From Microvelia longipes (Eukaryota > Arthropoda > Insecta > Hemiptera > Veliidae), in NCBI GenBank assembly GCA_018340805.1, contig JACMZG010001908.1, positions 50,313,982 to 50,377,981 of the forward strand: 64,000 nucleotides of DNA. Direction: 5' to 3'. Position numbers and translations under genes: made by a program. The notes beneath the pieces were generated by a model. The model was not told the DNA's origin and searched no databases. It saw only the letters and a program-made list of their open reading frames with translations. This document shows positions 13,061 through 25,720 of the stretch, in pieces (positions within the stretch are counted from its first letter, which is position 1; each line of letters begins with the position of its first letter).

Positions 13061-13960
13061 AGCGTTTCCCAACCTTTTCAGTACCGCGACCCTATAATTT
13101 GCTTTTCTTAAGTTTGGCGACCCAAATTCATTATTTTGCATAACCTGAAAATTGCAGGCGTTTTTATTTATTGCCGAACTAGTTATGATCCTACAGACAT
13201 CGTCAAATCATAATTTTCATGAGGTTTTTATACCTAAATAGAAAACTACACACTAATTGGAGTTCAAAAGAAGTCCATTATATAATTTATAATAGCAATA
13301 AATATAAAAATAAAAAAATTAAATTAAATATAAAAATGAGCATTTATTATTTAAAGGAAAAAATCAAATAATGATTATAGTAAGCAAAAAAAAATAAAAT
13401 ATGTATCATATTAATGACTAATTTGTTGCCGTTTGTTTTCCACTAATAAGTCAAGTCGTGTTTTGTTTATTCATTTCACTACTTTAATTAAAACGCAAAA
13501 CTATAAAATAAATAAACTGATAAAATAATTATAATTAAAAACTTGTACGCGATATTAAAACTACGTTGATGTTTGTTGGAACCAAATTCACATATAATTG
13601 AACATTATAATTTTAATAACCCGAACCTTTAAAAGAAGTAATAAGAAACTGTTAAACACAGTATTATAATAGGTTTAACAATTCTTCAAAGTTAGCAAGA
13701 ATTAGATAAAGACGGGTGCCTCTGTCGGTAAAGGACTTCTAAGAAATGTTTTGGCCGCGGCTTCTTTGGTTATCGCATGTTTAAAGTATTAACAATTTCT
13801 AAAAATAATATCTGTTTAAGCAAATCTGTTATTTGCCTATAATAATCTTTTCACATAAATCTTTGTCATTTTTTGGTACATGATAATAAAAAATTTGGTG
13901 ACCCAAAAAATTTCGTTCGCCACCCAATCTGGGTCGCGACCCAAGGGTTGGGAAGGGCTG
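13061..13960 (+). mobile_element. hAT-like non-autonomous element (MITE), about 900 bp
   Basis: The left end 'agcgtttcccaacctttt' and the right end, read in reverse, 'cagcccttcccaaccctt' are inverted repeats. Subterminal 'accgcgaccc' and 'gggtcgcgaccc' are typical of hAT MITEs. The interior is AT-rich with no transposase. Its left half recurs at 31932-32249. Target duplication is unclear because the flanks are TA-rich. Confidence 0.75.
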
Positions 13961-14002
13961 ATATATAGTATAGTATTCTATAGAAAAGTATAGTAGGTAT
14001 AT

Positions 14003-14070
14003 ACTTTTTCTATATACCTACTATGTAGGTATATAGGAAAAGTATTGTAGGTATATAGGAATACTATATA
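14003..14070 (+). repeat. 68-bp direct repeat, right copy
   Basis: Matches 12991-13058; see that entry. Confidence 0.85.
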
Positions 14071-14084
14071 TAGTATAGTATACT

Positions 14085-15395
14085 ATAGAAAAGTATTGCG
14101 CTAGGAAAAAAAATCTGAAACTGTGATTTCACCTGAATTATTCATATCAATTGCTTTTAAAACCTCCTGAGTGGTTTTCACTAAGTTTTTTGTGTGTGTC
14201 TGTTATCATTATAGCTCCCTGTGTAGATATGCTAGAGAGATGAATCTTGGTAGAAAAATCAATCTTTAGGTCTAGTTACGCTGTTAGGAATAGTTATTTA
14301 TGCAACTAGGGATGAAAGTAAGTTTTACAGCTCAAGTTAAAGTTTCGTCCTAAGGCAGCGCCGAAGGAGGAAACTTCATTAGCTCACGAGGCCGGTAGGC
14401 CGAAGGAGATAGACTAGTTAGCTCCCGAGGTTTGCCGAGGGAGTTAACTTACATTTTGGCTCCCGAGGCTTGACGAGGGAGATAATACGAGAGCTGAAAA
14501 CTTTCATCCCTTGTTGCATATTAAATTTTATCAACGACTAGAGAACTAATACTAACAACTATTAATATATTCTTCAGCTCCTTAATTGTTATTGTGTTAG
14601 TTTAGTTTATTCTTACCATGTCAAATACTCTGATGAAGAGAGAATAAAGCCACTATCTTCACATTATTTTATTGTAAGCTGTCAATAGAATAATGTGTAA
14701 TACTGTATTTGTAATTTAAACATTAGCGTGTGCATATTGTATATTCTACCCGTAGTACCAACATAACAACGAAAAAAATCCTAAACATTTCCTAAAATTC
14801 TTAAAACTTTTACTAAAAAATTCTGTCAAGTTGGCAACACTTTCACTTTTACTCCCTAGGGAGTAAAAGAACATTTACAGTGTGAGATAACAAGACTGTA
14901 AGTAGAACTTACAATACAAGGAGTAGATAAAATATTTTTTATGACGTCATAAACTTGCAATTGATTTGAAATTTAGCACCATTGTAGTAATATGTTATAC
15001 CAATTGGGTACCTGTGTATCCCTTACGTAATAAATAAGTATACTAAGTTTTGTTTCAATACGACTAGTATATCCAATGTTTTTGTTGGATCATGAATGTT
15101 AAGTACCATCGAGTGAGGTCAGTAACTGGATTATTGGCCACTGGGAATAAAATGAATGTATTTAATTTCTGAGGATGAGCGGAGCAAGCGAATTGATTTA
15201 TCGAGTAATGCTTGATGAGATTGATTTATCGAGTAATGCGAAGCATAAGCTTGATGAGATTTATTTATCGAGTAATGCGAAGCATAAGCTTGATGATTTT
15301 TATTCTTATTCAGAGGTCGAGCGAAGCAAGTTTAAAGGAGTAACTATAAGCCAACCAGATGTGATGAGGAAATGTTTTGAGGTACCCCTCTTTTA
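14085..15395 (+). repeat. Dispersed element family, copy interrupted by another insertion
   Basis: Starts 'gaaaagtattgcgctagg', continues through the 'tgtctgttatcattatagct' block to about 14270, is interrupted (about 14281-14900), then resumes at 'ttatgacgtcataaacttgc'. It ends with a locally tripled 'gatttatcgagtaatgcgaa' (15190-15300) and 'gaggtcgagcgaagcaag'. Confidence 0.65.
14299..14520. mobile_element. Short TIR element (about 222 bp) rich in CGAGG hairpins
   Basis: Ends 'tatgcaactagggatgaaag' and 'ctttcatcccttgttgcata' are inverted repeats of about 20 bp with few mismatches. The interior repeats 'cgaggccggtaggccgaagg', 'cccgaggtttgccgaggg' and 'cccgaggcttgacgaggg'. No coding capacity. 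Confidence 0.65.
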
Positions 15396-15566
15396 AACTC
15401 TACTTATCTCTCTTTTACTCTGCTCTCCTCGGCCTAATAGCCTGTCTCAGGAAATACATCATAGACGTCTATAAAATAACTAATCAGAATTGTTAATAAC
15501 TAATGAAGGTCCAAACTTTCTATGTTTAAATTAAAAAGGTTGTATTTACCACAAGTTGAAGAAGTA

Positions 15567-15830
15567 AACAAAGAATCAGCTGCCGTCAATACTTGCTGTA
15601 TATTGTTGTATATGAATATCCCTGGACCGGTTTCAGCATAACACCATCATCAGCAGGCAGGGCAACACTCGAGCTCTCAACTGATTAAGTTATATTAGTC
15701 ATTAACTTTGACTGTTATAACTCATTGAGACCATACGTTAACCACTGATATAACTTAATTAGTTGAGAAACCGGTCCAGAGATATTCATATCCAACAGCA
15801 AGTATCGATGGTAGCTGATTCTTCGTTTTC
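15567..15830. mobile_element. Foldback element (about 265 bp)
   Basis: The left arm (about 15567-15634, including 'gaatcagctgccg' and 'ggaccggtttc') is the inverse of the right arm (about 15768-15830). An inner pair, 'caactgattaagttatatta' against 'tgatataacttaattagttg', extends the hairpin. A MITE or foldback insertion. Confidence 0.75.
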
Positions 15831-16336
15831 CAAACTTTCTATCTAATCTGATTCTTGCAATATTAGGCTGAAATTAGCTGTCACACCTAAATTTAGACAT
15901 TATTTACCCAAAATCGTTTAAACATTGAAAAATAGTGATTTCTATCAAATAGATTTTACAGTTTGATTTTAATAAATACTGTCTATTCCCTGGTTTTGTC
16001 TGATTGTTTGTGTTAAGTGTGGTGTAGTTTGATGGGTTACTGGTAGGAAATTTTATGCAACCATGGATTCCTTTCTTATTAGTTCTTATTAGTCTGTGAA
16101 GGAGGTACCAGGAGACTTCTGTATTCTTAGGTCAAAAAGAAGACCTACGATTTTTTGGTTTACTCAAACTTAATTTTTAGTTATCTATAAACTTCTTTTT
16201 AAATATACATAATGAATGGTATAGTTATAGCATTAGACCGTAGAGTAATAGTAAAGTGTTGTTAAGCCTAAGTTTATATGGGAACTTGCTTCTGCAATTT
16301 TTATACCCTTAGAAATTGTTATTCCTCTTTTATGTA
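15831..16336. other. No gene seen
   Basis: No supported feature. Confidence 0.4.
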
Positions 16337-16690
16337 GGAGTGTCCCAAGGGAGTACTCTTGACCCAATACTGTATCTTCTTTACTTATACTATGATCTGT
16401 AAAATTGGCTTAAACATGTAAGTGCCAATCTTAACATAGTTATTTACGCAGATAACACCACAGTCTCAAATGTCGTATTCTGTTCAAGTCTGTGGGGATG
16501 TCATCTTGTGGTGTACGGCTTATGGTTTATTAGTCAAAAAAACCAAATCTACTTCAGTCATTTTAAAAATCAAAATATTCAGATACCTCTTACTCTCAGT
16601 GGTGAATTTTTTTGGCTTGCTGGTTAAGAATGGCTTCCTATTTCACAAACAAGTTAACTTAGTTATAAATAAATTGAACTCAACTTAACA
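16337..16690 (+). pseudogene. Non-LTR retrotransposon reverse transcriptase fragment
   Basis: GVSQGSTLDPILYLLYLYYD (16337 onward) corresponds to the GVPQGS motif, and IVIYADNTTV (TAC at 16445, same frame) to the YADD active-site box, here with N for the second D. A TAA lies between them. A third piece, WCTAYGLLVKKTKSTSVIL, follows in another frame. A clearly dead LINE fragment. Confidence 0.8.
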
Positions 16691-18392
16691 TCTTATCTAT
16701 CTATCAGCTGAAACCCTTGGAAAAATATTTAAAGGAATATTATAAGGGTGCACCACCACAAAGAGAGAAAAAAACAATTTCATACTAAATTAAAAAAAAT
16801 ATTTTCAGTTATAATGGGTGTTCTTTTATTTTAAATCAACCTTAGATCATCTAGTTTGTTATCTTATCTTCTCTTTACTTCATAATTTTTACCTGTTGAA
16901 CTTGTGACTTTAAAAGAAGTTAAAATATAAATAGATGGAGATGTGTAAAGTATCTTGTATTGGTAGTACATGTACAGAGTTTTTGCCCAGCCCTGACCAC
17001 AACTAAACTAAAGACCCGGGTTTTCGTATTATTCATCACAATTTACAACTATTTATTTTTTTATTGTTTCTTATTTGAAATGACCTTAAATCACCTTTGG
17101 CAGTATTTTGCATTGTGTGAAATAGTATTTGCTCACTTTGTCAGTTTTCCCGACTCGAATTTATTCCTAAAATTTAGGCCATACTTTTAGTTTGTCCCAC
17201 AGCAAGTGTTGTGGAAAACTCTTTGCCAAAAATTTGGGCAAAGGGTGCCTTAAAACTTTTCCCAACTTATCACATTCGACTTGTTCACCCTCATCACTTA
17301 GGACTCACTTTTATCACCACCAAATATGTAAATGCCTTATTTATATTTTAGTACATATTCGGTCTCGTTTTGCTTGGCCTCCGACCAGAGAGCTCAGTTA
17401 TTATGTCAGTGGTCACTCATTCCCCTACTGACACGTCAAATAATTATAAATTGTCGGGTAAAAACAAGGACAAATCTACTGATAACAAATTTGTCAGTAG
17501 TTTTATTAATCTATTAAAAATTTATTAATACATTTAGGTATTTCAAACTGATTAATCCAATTCAAAGCTGATTTTGAAGGATAATCATAGGTTTGTATAA
17601 TTTATGGGAAAAACATGTGCTTTTCTCTTTAAATAAAACGTGTGAAAATAGTTATGCTACTGATCAGGTCTTAAAGCAAGATATGAAATGTTGGGCAAGA
17701 AAGCAAGCACTTCAAATGTAATTAGATCAGCTTCTAGACTTCTGATCTAGAATTTATTTTGAAAGTCCTTTATGAGAAGGGAAAATGTTGTGCACAAAAA
17801 TAACCACTAAATGCTAGCTCTTTATTTCAAAGTTCGATTTCCCTTAAAATTGGCCTGATAAAGTGAAATTTATGTAATAAATAAAATTATGTTCTGTGGT
17901 AAACCCTGGTATAGGGTCATCATGAATCTGAATGAAGATCTTGAATTCTCTGAGAATTCTTCACAACTATAGCTTTGAAATTAACTTAACTTATAATTTT
18001 TTAATTGTTGGCAATTAAATAATTTTTTTTCACGTATTTTCCGGATGTTCTTAATGAGTCATTAATTATTTTAACATGACTCCTACTATTAGAAAATGCT
18101 ACATTTCTTTTTTAAACTTTTCTAAAAATATGTGTCAAATATTTCCCTACTTTCAGTGAATTCCAATACAACGCATGAGTAGTCAGAATTGCAGGTTTAT
18201 TATATCGCTCTATTTTAACTTAGGTAAGTTCTTAAAAGCCAAGAGATTTGACTTCTTTAATTGAGAATTAACTGCCATTAAAGGTAACTAATACAGATGT
18301 AATTCAGTTTACTGGTGCAACTATACATCACTTAAATTTGTAGTTTTTAAATTCTTACATAATTTTTACTTTTCCTCATTTATATAATAGGT
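16691..18392. other. No gene; weak remnant of the dispersed family near 17191-17440
   Basis: 'cttttcccaacttatcacat' with 'ggactcac' near 17257-17305 resembles the dispersed family but is very diverged. The rest is AT-rich without features. Confidence 0.35.
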
Positions 18393-19030
18393 ATACAGGA
18401 AAAGTATTGTTTGCAAAAAATCTGAAACCAGGATGTTACCGGCATTATCCGTTTCAGGTGTTTTTAAGACATTCTGAGTGGTTTTCACAAATTTGTCTGT
18501 CTGTATTTGTTTGTGTGTGTCTATTATCATTGTAGCTCCCAGTGTATTTATGTTAGAAAGTTGAAACTTTGTAGGTGTGCTATTCAGAAAATATTTTTTT
18601 TTATGATGTCAGTGATTATGACTCAGTGAAAATTTTGAAAAATCATAAAACACGGAAAAATGATGCGATCGGATTCAGATTTTGCACACATGTGGCCATG
18701 TTAGTTTCATTTCATAATCAGCATTAGTTCAATTTTATCAAATGCCTTGTGCATGATTTAAAAAAATTGTAAAAATCAGGAAATGATCCAATGAAGTTTA
18801 AATTTGGTACAATTGTTTACCTTTACGTAATAAATAAGTACCATATAATAATATAAATTATATAGTAATATAAATAAGTTTTGTTTTAATATGACAAGTA
18901 TATCCATGGTTTTTGTAGGATCATAAAAGTTAAGCAGCATTGAGCGAGGTCAGTGCTGTATCAGTGACCTCTGAGAATGTAACGGATATATTTCCTATCT
19001 GAGGACGAGCAAAGTGAGTCCGAGGACATC
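18393..19030 (+). repeat. Dispersed element family, reference copy
   Basis: Starts 'atacaggaaaagtattg', has a GT-rich 'tgtctgtatttgtttgtgtg' block, 'ttatgatgtcagtgattatg', 'tttaaaaaaattgtaaaaat' and ends 'gaggacgagcaaagtgagtc'. Recurs at 8690-9535, 14085-15395 and 62600-63765, with fragments at 10262, 28030 and 61990. No ORF. Confidence 0.75.
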
Positions 19031-22000
19031 CTGCAGTATAAATTTGGATGCAATGACTCAATTCCTTGTACCAATATTACTTTTTTCTCCACTAATATTT
19101 TCCAAATGGTAGATTATAGGAAAATAATAAATATCATTTGACACTACCAAGTTTTTCACAACATGATATTGTGTTGTGAATAATAATATTAGAATTGATG
19201 TACATTTCAGTGTGATTAAGGGCCCCAATAGAGTTAGCATTTGAATTATTTGGAGAAAGAATTCTATCGAAATGGAAGAAGTGTTTAATAATAAGAAGAT
19301 AATGTATAGTAACTAAAGTTTATTTTTTTATCTTTATGTATACAGGATGCCTCACAGAGAGATAAGATTTTAAGCACTGGATGGACATTACAGAAAACTT
19401 GATTTTCTTTTGTTATCCTGATAAAATGTGCCAGTGAGCATGAATATTTGTTCCTGTTGAACAACTTGTTAAAGGATCATGTTATGCCTATTTACCCTAC
19501 TCTATTGATGATCAAGATGATTGACAAAACTTTTCTTGCAGTTTCATGAAAATTCATTTGCATATCTTTTGTACAGACTCCTTCTTATAGAATTTTTTGC
19601 TTTCTAACAGATCTTTATTTTTGATTAAGAATCTAATAAAGCATCAGACATGTTTCAGGTTATTCAGTGAACTTAGTGCTCATCACGGGAACTCAGATCA
19701 ACTTTTATTTCATCTTAGAATTGTACTATTTCTTTTTTTAATGTTCAAATAAAATGAGCTAACTAAGAATTATTCTATTAAAGTATATTTCCCTCTATGA
19801 TTTGTCTAGTCAACTTAACTATATTAGGTTTTCTTTTGTTAAGTTGGACTAAAAAAGAATAATTATTTATATCTTGTTTGTTATTTAAAAATAACATAAC
19901 ACTTATCTTTTGATTTTTGTCTAATGTAAAAAGAAATCTTTCAATTTCTAACCAAAATATCCTTATTGCTGTAGCTAGTCAAATGGAAGCCACTGATTAC
20001 GCAGGCGTCATCCAATTAATATGTAATCTAAAAATAATCTATTGACCAGTATGGGTTTTTTCAAAACTATTTAGTGGAACTCAATTTGGTTCATAAATCA
20101 AACAGATTCCAACATAGCTCATTATATTTATTCTTTTTACTCATATTAATTTTGCTTAGCTCATTTTATTTTTTTTTATCAAATTTAATTTTTGTTTAAG
20201 AATAAAATTCATTGATTTTTTGTTAGATCAGTTCATTTGTTATTGGGATGTTCATATATGTTTGTATTATCTCCTTGTAAATTAACACAGCATAGATATA
20301 TTGCCCGATTGGCCCGATAAACAGATTAGTTAAAAAATGGTTGTTGATGGTATATGACAGGTGTTAGCAGTCCATCCTGTACTTCATGAAAAGCAAACAA
20401 AAATGTATCATCCTCGGATTGTAAGCGTGGTGATAACGCACCATTTAAGTATTGGTTTTTTAGATCCTTTTAAATATGACAGAGCTTTAATTATAATGTA
20501 TAAGTTCTAACTTTAATTGCACAACAGAGATTTAATATGTATTTATTTTATGTTAATTTTGTGAGAAGTAAAAACTTAATACATCTTAACTTTTACATTT
20601 TTATTTTAAATTTAATAATATATATTTTACATTAATTTATTATTTAACTTTTTACATCTTAACTTTCTTAGCTCAAAATAAACGAGGCATTATTATGACA
20701 TTACATGACTAAATTTGGTTCTGGTTAATTCATAGTCTGTAGATTGAGTGTTGTTTACATTAGATTTTTGTTTATGTTAAGCTGATAAGGAATGTTTTTT
20801 AATTTTTTTAAGATGTTAATAAAAATTAATTTAATCATATCAAATTGAAAATCTGTTGTGGAATTAAAGCTAGTTTCAAAGTTTTTTGCTTCAAATCGAC
20901 ATCACAATACTCTACACTCTGAAGATGTTCTCTACAAACTTCAACTTCCTCATCAACGTGGTCACCTAGATGTTAGCTGCGGAAACCCTCACTTTCATAT
21001 TAATTCTGATTGTTGAAAAACATGTTATAATTCTTTACTTCCTTAGTAAAAATGTCGAATATTTAAGTTATTCCTTGATTAGGTACGTAATGAACTGTGG
21101 AAAACATCATTATTTGATGAAGTGTTTATGGCCGAATGACTTGCGTATTTAGGATGATGGCTTTACTTGTCATCATGCTGCTGCTTGGTGCCACTTTGAA
21201 TTAATTTGGCACACTCTACAGCCATGTAAGCTGTGTTAGGTATAAAGCAGTCATGTTCAGGTTTCATTTGGAATAGTTTGCCTAGGGTGTAGTGGAGCAT
21301 TAATACCCTAGTGGCACCAAGAAAGTAAGCGACTCTTCCATACCCTCTATACCTGTGTATTTACAGAGGGTACCCGATAAATACTTAATATATTTACCCT
21401 ATAAATACTTGATGTATGTACACTAGGGTTATTAGGATAAATTCCCCATGAATAAAAAAAATTTTGTAGAATCAAAAAAGTTACAAATTAAAATTACTCA
21501 AAACTTGCCTGTTGGACCAATGATCATTAGTTCATTGTTAAGTTTTACATACTTAACATGAACCAATGATCATTTCCTTACATACTTAAATTCCTTTCTT
21601 ATGATGTTCATGGCTATTGCCTGTCAATTAAGTTTTTGATGAAAGTGCCTCAAACTCACAAATAAAAAATATTTTCCCACGAATGTTGATCAAGATTTAA
21701 AAATAAATCCTTTGAAATATTTTAGTAAACTTAACAAATATTAGAAACTCGATACTCTAAATTTATTTATCAAGTTACCCAAACATCTTTCATCTAATGA
21801 TTCGTGACAGTCCAGACACTAAAGTTATTAAACATCATTTTGGTTAATTTTATGTTTTCAGAGAAAATCTTGCTGGGTAGAATAGATGGTACCAATGTGT
21901 TTGTGTAGGAACTCCCAATTAAATACTTGTAATATGTGTACTCCCTCTTTTGAAATTAATCTGATTTTGCTTTTTATTAATGCAATAGAGTTTTGTGGGG

Positions 22001-22098
22001 TTATTATGATATAATGTGTACAATCAATCGGTTCCATAAAGTGTACAATCAATTCCATTGTAAATGAAATATATTAGTGAATATTAGGTAAGGAATGA
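19031..22098. other. No gene seen (3 kb)
   Basis: Long AT-rich stretch with no ORF above background or clear repeat. Since it precedes the exon at 22427, at least part is probably intron of that gene. Confidence 0.4.
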
Positions 22099-22250
22099 GT
22101 TCAATTCTACAATGTTTAATAAAGAGTACAATATATTTCAATCAATTTGGATTATCTTCAGGAAAGATGATAGATGATCTTTCCTGAAAATTTTCAAAAT
22201 GGATTGAAATATATTGTTCCTGTTTATAAAACATTGTAGAATTGAAGTTG
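22099..22250. repeat. Imperfect foldback with inner hairpin
   Basis: 'ttcaattctacaatgttta' pairs with 'aaacattgtagaattgaa', 'caatatatttcaatc' with 'gattgaaatatattg', and inner 'tcaggaaagat' with 'atctttcctga'. Likely a small MITE in the intron upstream of the exon at 22427. Confidence 0.75.
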
Positions 22251-22426
22251 TTCTTTTCCTAACAGTAATTATGGAGTTCTACTAAAAAAAGACGTTTTTC
22301 TCCTTAAATAAATTTATTAGTTATAAACAGTTAAGCCAGAAGTGCTGCATTTCTCTATGGGCACTGAAAGGATGCAACATTAATAATAATATATTTTAAG
22401 ATTTTTGTTTTGCTATTTGTTCATAG

Positions 22427-24392
22427 GTATGAAGAGAGGTATGATAGAGAAAGAGACTATGGGCCTCCTCCAACCAGGCATTATCCTCAGAAACCATCTT
22501 ATAATGATAATACAGATTATGATGCTAAAATTGGGGACTGGGAACGTGTTAGGGACCGAGAAATTAATCTTAGAAAAATGGAGACTGAGAAGCCTTCATA
22601 TATTATTGATAGAAGAGGAGAAAGGGCTCTATCTGCTACCAAAATTATAAAAGATTTACATGAAAGAGATAAAGAGAAGGACAGAATCCATGAAAGAGAA
22701 CCAATTCCCTTGTCGCAATTTGAAGCTCTGTCTCCTGAATCATTCAGAGACAGTCCACCTGAGAAAGAAAGGAAAAGTAAAAAAGAGAAGAAAAAGAAGC
22801 GCGAAGATTCTGATAAGAAAAAGAAGAAGAAGAAGAGGGAGAAGAAAATTGTGGAAGAAGATGCCGAGGAAGAAGAGGATGACGATGAACCTGCCGCTAG
22901 TGAAAACAGAGAAGATTTACTTCATCTTAAAGGTGAACCTCAGCCTGAGTCTACCTCTCCACATGAACCTGTGGCTGTTGAAGAAAAACCTAGTCTTGCT
23001 GTAATAAAAGAAGATATTAAACAACCGTCTCCTCAGAAACAGATTTCTATTCCACTGATAGATGATAAGCCAATGGATAAACCTAAAGCTGAACTTTTCA
23101 ATGCAGACGACCTTTACAAAGATCTCGGTGCTGCTGTGGACATGAAACCTTTTGAACCTGCAAAACAACAGGAACCTTTAATTGAGGCGAAAGAATCTCC
23201 TAAGGACAAATCATCAGAGGTTATTGAAGAAGCAGTTGTTGCAGCACTTGCTGAAATCGTGCCAGAGAAAGATGTCATGCTCGCCCCTGTTCCTGAATTA
23301 TCCAAGTGGGAAAAAGATGATGACATTTTACTAAGTCAAAATGACACGAGACCAGTTATGGAACTTGAGTTAACTGTAGATCCTTCAGACAGGTTATTAG
23401 ATGAATCTGATGATCATGATCAACAGGTCACATCAGAGGTTCTTAAGCGAGCTGAAAATGCTATTTTCAAGAAAGGAGTCATTCCCAAGGATGCAGCTAA
23501 ACCTACTGAAAAGAAGGAGAAAAAAGAGAAGGAAGATAAAAAGGAAAAAGACGAAAAGAAGGAATTAGAAGAAAAGAGATTGAAGGAAGAAAAGTTAAGA
23601 GAAAGAGAGGAGAGGAAAGAAAGGGAGCGGGAGGAGAGACGAAGGGAGAGGGAGGAGAGAAAGGAGACTGAGAGAAGAGAAAGGATGCTCCTTAAAGAAC
23701 AGCCTGTACACTTGGAACAACAATACTATAGAGAGGATTACCCTGTGAGGCCTGTGACCAATCCCACGGGGTCTGAAATAGAGGAGAGCTCTAGGCATAG
23801 GAAGGAAAGGATCGTCATACCTAGGAAAGAGAAAAGAATTTCAGCCAAAGAGAGGTTGGGAGCCAAAGTGGACGATAAGACATCGAGAAGAGAAATTAAG
23901 TATGGTAAGATACCGAGAAGTGACCAAGAAGTGGTGGCTAGAGTAATACATGGAGACCATCATAACCACAGGGAAAGAAAAGTCGTGTCACTTAAAGAGG
24001 ACGGTAAAAAAAGGAAAGGATCAACAGAAGGTTTCGTTTATGAAATATCTGATGAAGACAGACTAGAGAGATTGGCTGAATCAGTTAAAAGGCGCTCTGA
24101 AAGCCTCGATGTAGGACTTCCTCTTAAGAAAAAATCAAAACATGAAGAGACTTCGGAAGAAGCTAGCAGCGATGAATCTACTGAAAGCCCGAAAAAACAC
24201 AAGAAAAAGAAAAAGAGTAAAAAGAAGAAAAAAGAAAAGAAAAAGAAGACTAAAAGTAAGCACGAATCGTCGTCGGATTCTGCTTCCTCAAGTTCTTCGA
24301 GTGAATCTGAGTCAGATGATGACAAGAAAAAGAAGAAACATAAACACAAGAGTCGTAAAAAGTCTAAGAAGCATAAGAAATCAAAGAAGTAA
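22427..24392 (+). CDS. 3'-terminal coding exon of a Lys/Glu-rich nuclear protein (partial gene)
   Basis: The coding frame is entered through a good acceptor (pyrimidine-rich tract, then TTCATAG at 22420-22426). One base completes a split codon, then YEERYDRERDYGPPPTRHYP runs about 655 codons to a TAA. Sequence seen: an Arg/Tyr-rich start, EKPSYIIDRRGERALSATKI, several KKKKRE clusters with an acidic EEEEDDD run, a middle part including LSKWEKDDDI and VTSEVLKRAENAIF, a long K/E/R coiled-coil-like stretch, RIVIPRKEKRISAKERLGAK, and a tail of alternating KKKKK and SSSSS blocks ending HKKSKK. Basic clusters suggest a nuclear location. No folded domain is visible. It could be the disordered C terminus of an RBBP6/SNAMA-like E3 ligase or another RNA-processing scaffold; that is a guess. 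No upstream exon was identified. The in-frame sequence before 22427 is intron. Confidence 0.8.
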
Positions 24393-25375
24393 TCTAATAA
24401 TCCTTATCTTTTCATTTTTATTTGTGTGATTTTCTTTTTTTAGTTTCTGTTGATTAATTTCTTTTTAAATTTTATTGTAAATAATAATTTGAGGAAAATA
24501 TTACCTGATGTTCATTTTAATTATTATGTGGATGTTTCAAGACAAGTTTAATTATCATGAAACTTAGGCAGCTGTGAATTTTATTTAATTATTGAAACTT
24601 AGACAAACATGTATAGTATAGTTAGGTAACAGTCTAAAATGTTGTACCCTTAAACTATTTAGACTTCTTAGGAAGTCTAATGAATTTGTAATTCAAAGAT
24701 AAATAACAATTTTCGATCGTGTATATTATTCTTAATATATAAATCAAATGTTAATAACTATATTTTTTGTCTTCTCCCTTTATCCTTAGATCTGGACTTA
24801 CTTTATTTACATACTTAGCTATATAGTAGATCTTGCTTTGTGTAATATCTGTTACTTAGACTGATCCTATAAGACCTTTTTATTTATTTATTGTAATGAT
24901 TTTTGAGCAGGGCTCAATAACAATTTTTAAAATACAATTTAAATAAAAGAAGAAGAAACAATTAAAAAATTTCAATATGTAGTACGGAACAAGCAGAATA
25001 AACAATATCAATATTGAATTATTAATAGAAGTATTAAAAAAATATATTGTATCATAAAAATTCTTAGAAACTTTAAGTAAAATGAAAGAGTGAAAAATAA
25101 TCAAAATATTATCATTTGAGATTTAACTTTTATAAAATTGTGACACATATTTAACTTAAAAAAATACTGAGATTTTAATAAAATATAATGGTAATTAAAC
25201 AATATTGGAAAAAAATAAACATTTTTATTAGAATAACAAATATATATGAAATGTTAATTAACATTTTTTTAAATTATAATTAGAATAATAAAAATATCAT
25301 CTTAATATTCATGGTAAATAACTTTAAAAAATAAGTATATATCACAATAATTTTATTATATAGTAATTATATAGT
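24393..25375 (+). other. Probable 3' UTR then AT-rich spacer
   Basis: The 3' end cannot be fixed. The stretch is extremely AT-rich without features beyond the AATAAA at 24942. Confidence 0.4.
24942..24947 (+). promoter_or_regulatory. Candidate poly(A) signal for the Lys/Glu-rich gene
   Basis: AATAAA lies about 550 bp after the stop at 24392. It is the first canonical hexamer I see downstream. AT-rich background makes it weak evidence. Confidence 0.3.
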
Positions 25376-25720
25376 AATATAATTTTCCATAAAGTGGTAA
25401 AAGTGGTGTTAAAAACTAAACAGTATCAATATTTCCTGAAATTTTTACTTCTAGGATAGTTATGACACAATAATGGCACGGGGTCAGTATATTCAGATAT
25501 TTCGTATCCTACCTAACTAAGTATACTCAATACAGTAGAGTATTGCAGAATTAGTATAAGCTTGAAACGTGAGGGGTTCTTTTAAAAAAATATGAATTGA
25601 TATTATTTTATTATATATTACTATCAGTGATACACGAGCTTCGCTCGGCAAATAGTTTATAGTTTATTTATTCAACAAAAAAATGTTAATTAGTTCTTTT
25701 AGGACTACTAAAAGTAGAAG
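25376..25720 (+). repeat. Dispersed repeat with CACGAGCTTCGCTCGG motif, copy 1
   Basis: About 345 bp from 'aatataattttccataaag' to 'actactaaaagtagaag', containing 'acacgagcttcgctcgg'. Highly similar to 41912-42267. In the second copy it directly precedes a LINE 3' end, so it may be LINE-associated. Confidence 0.75.

Noticed and set aside
24038..24349. 103-residue Ser/Phe-rich ORF on the minus strand
   Set aside because: Antisense shadow of the lysine- and serine-rich tail of the exon at 22427-24392.
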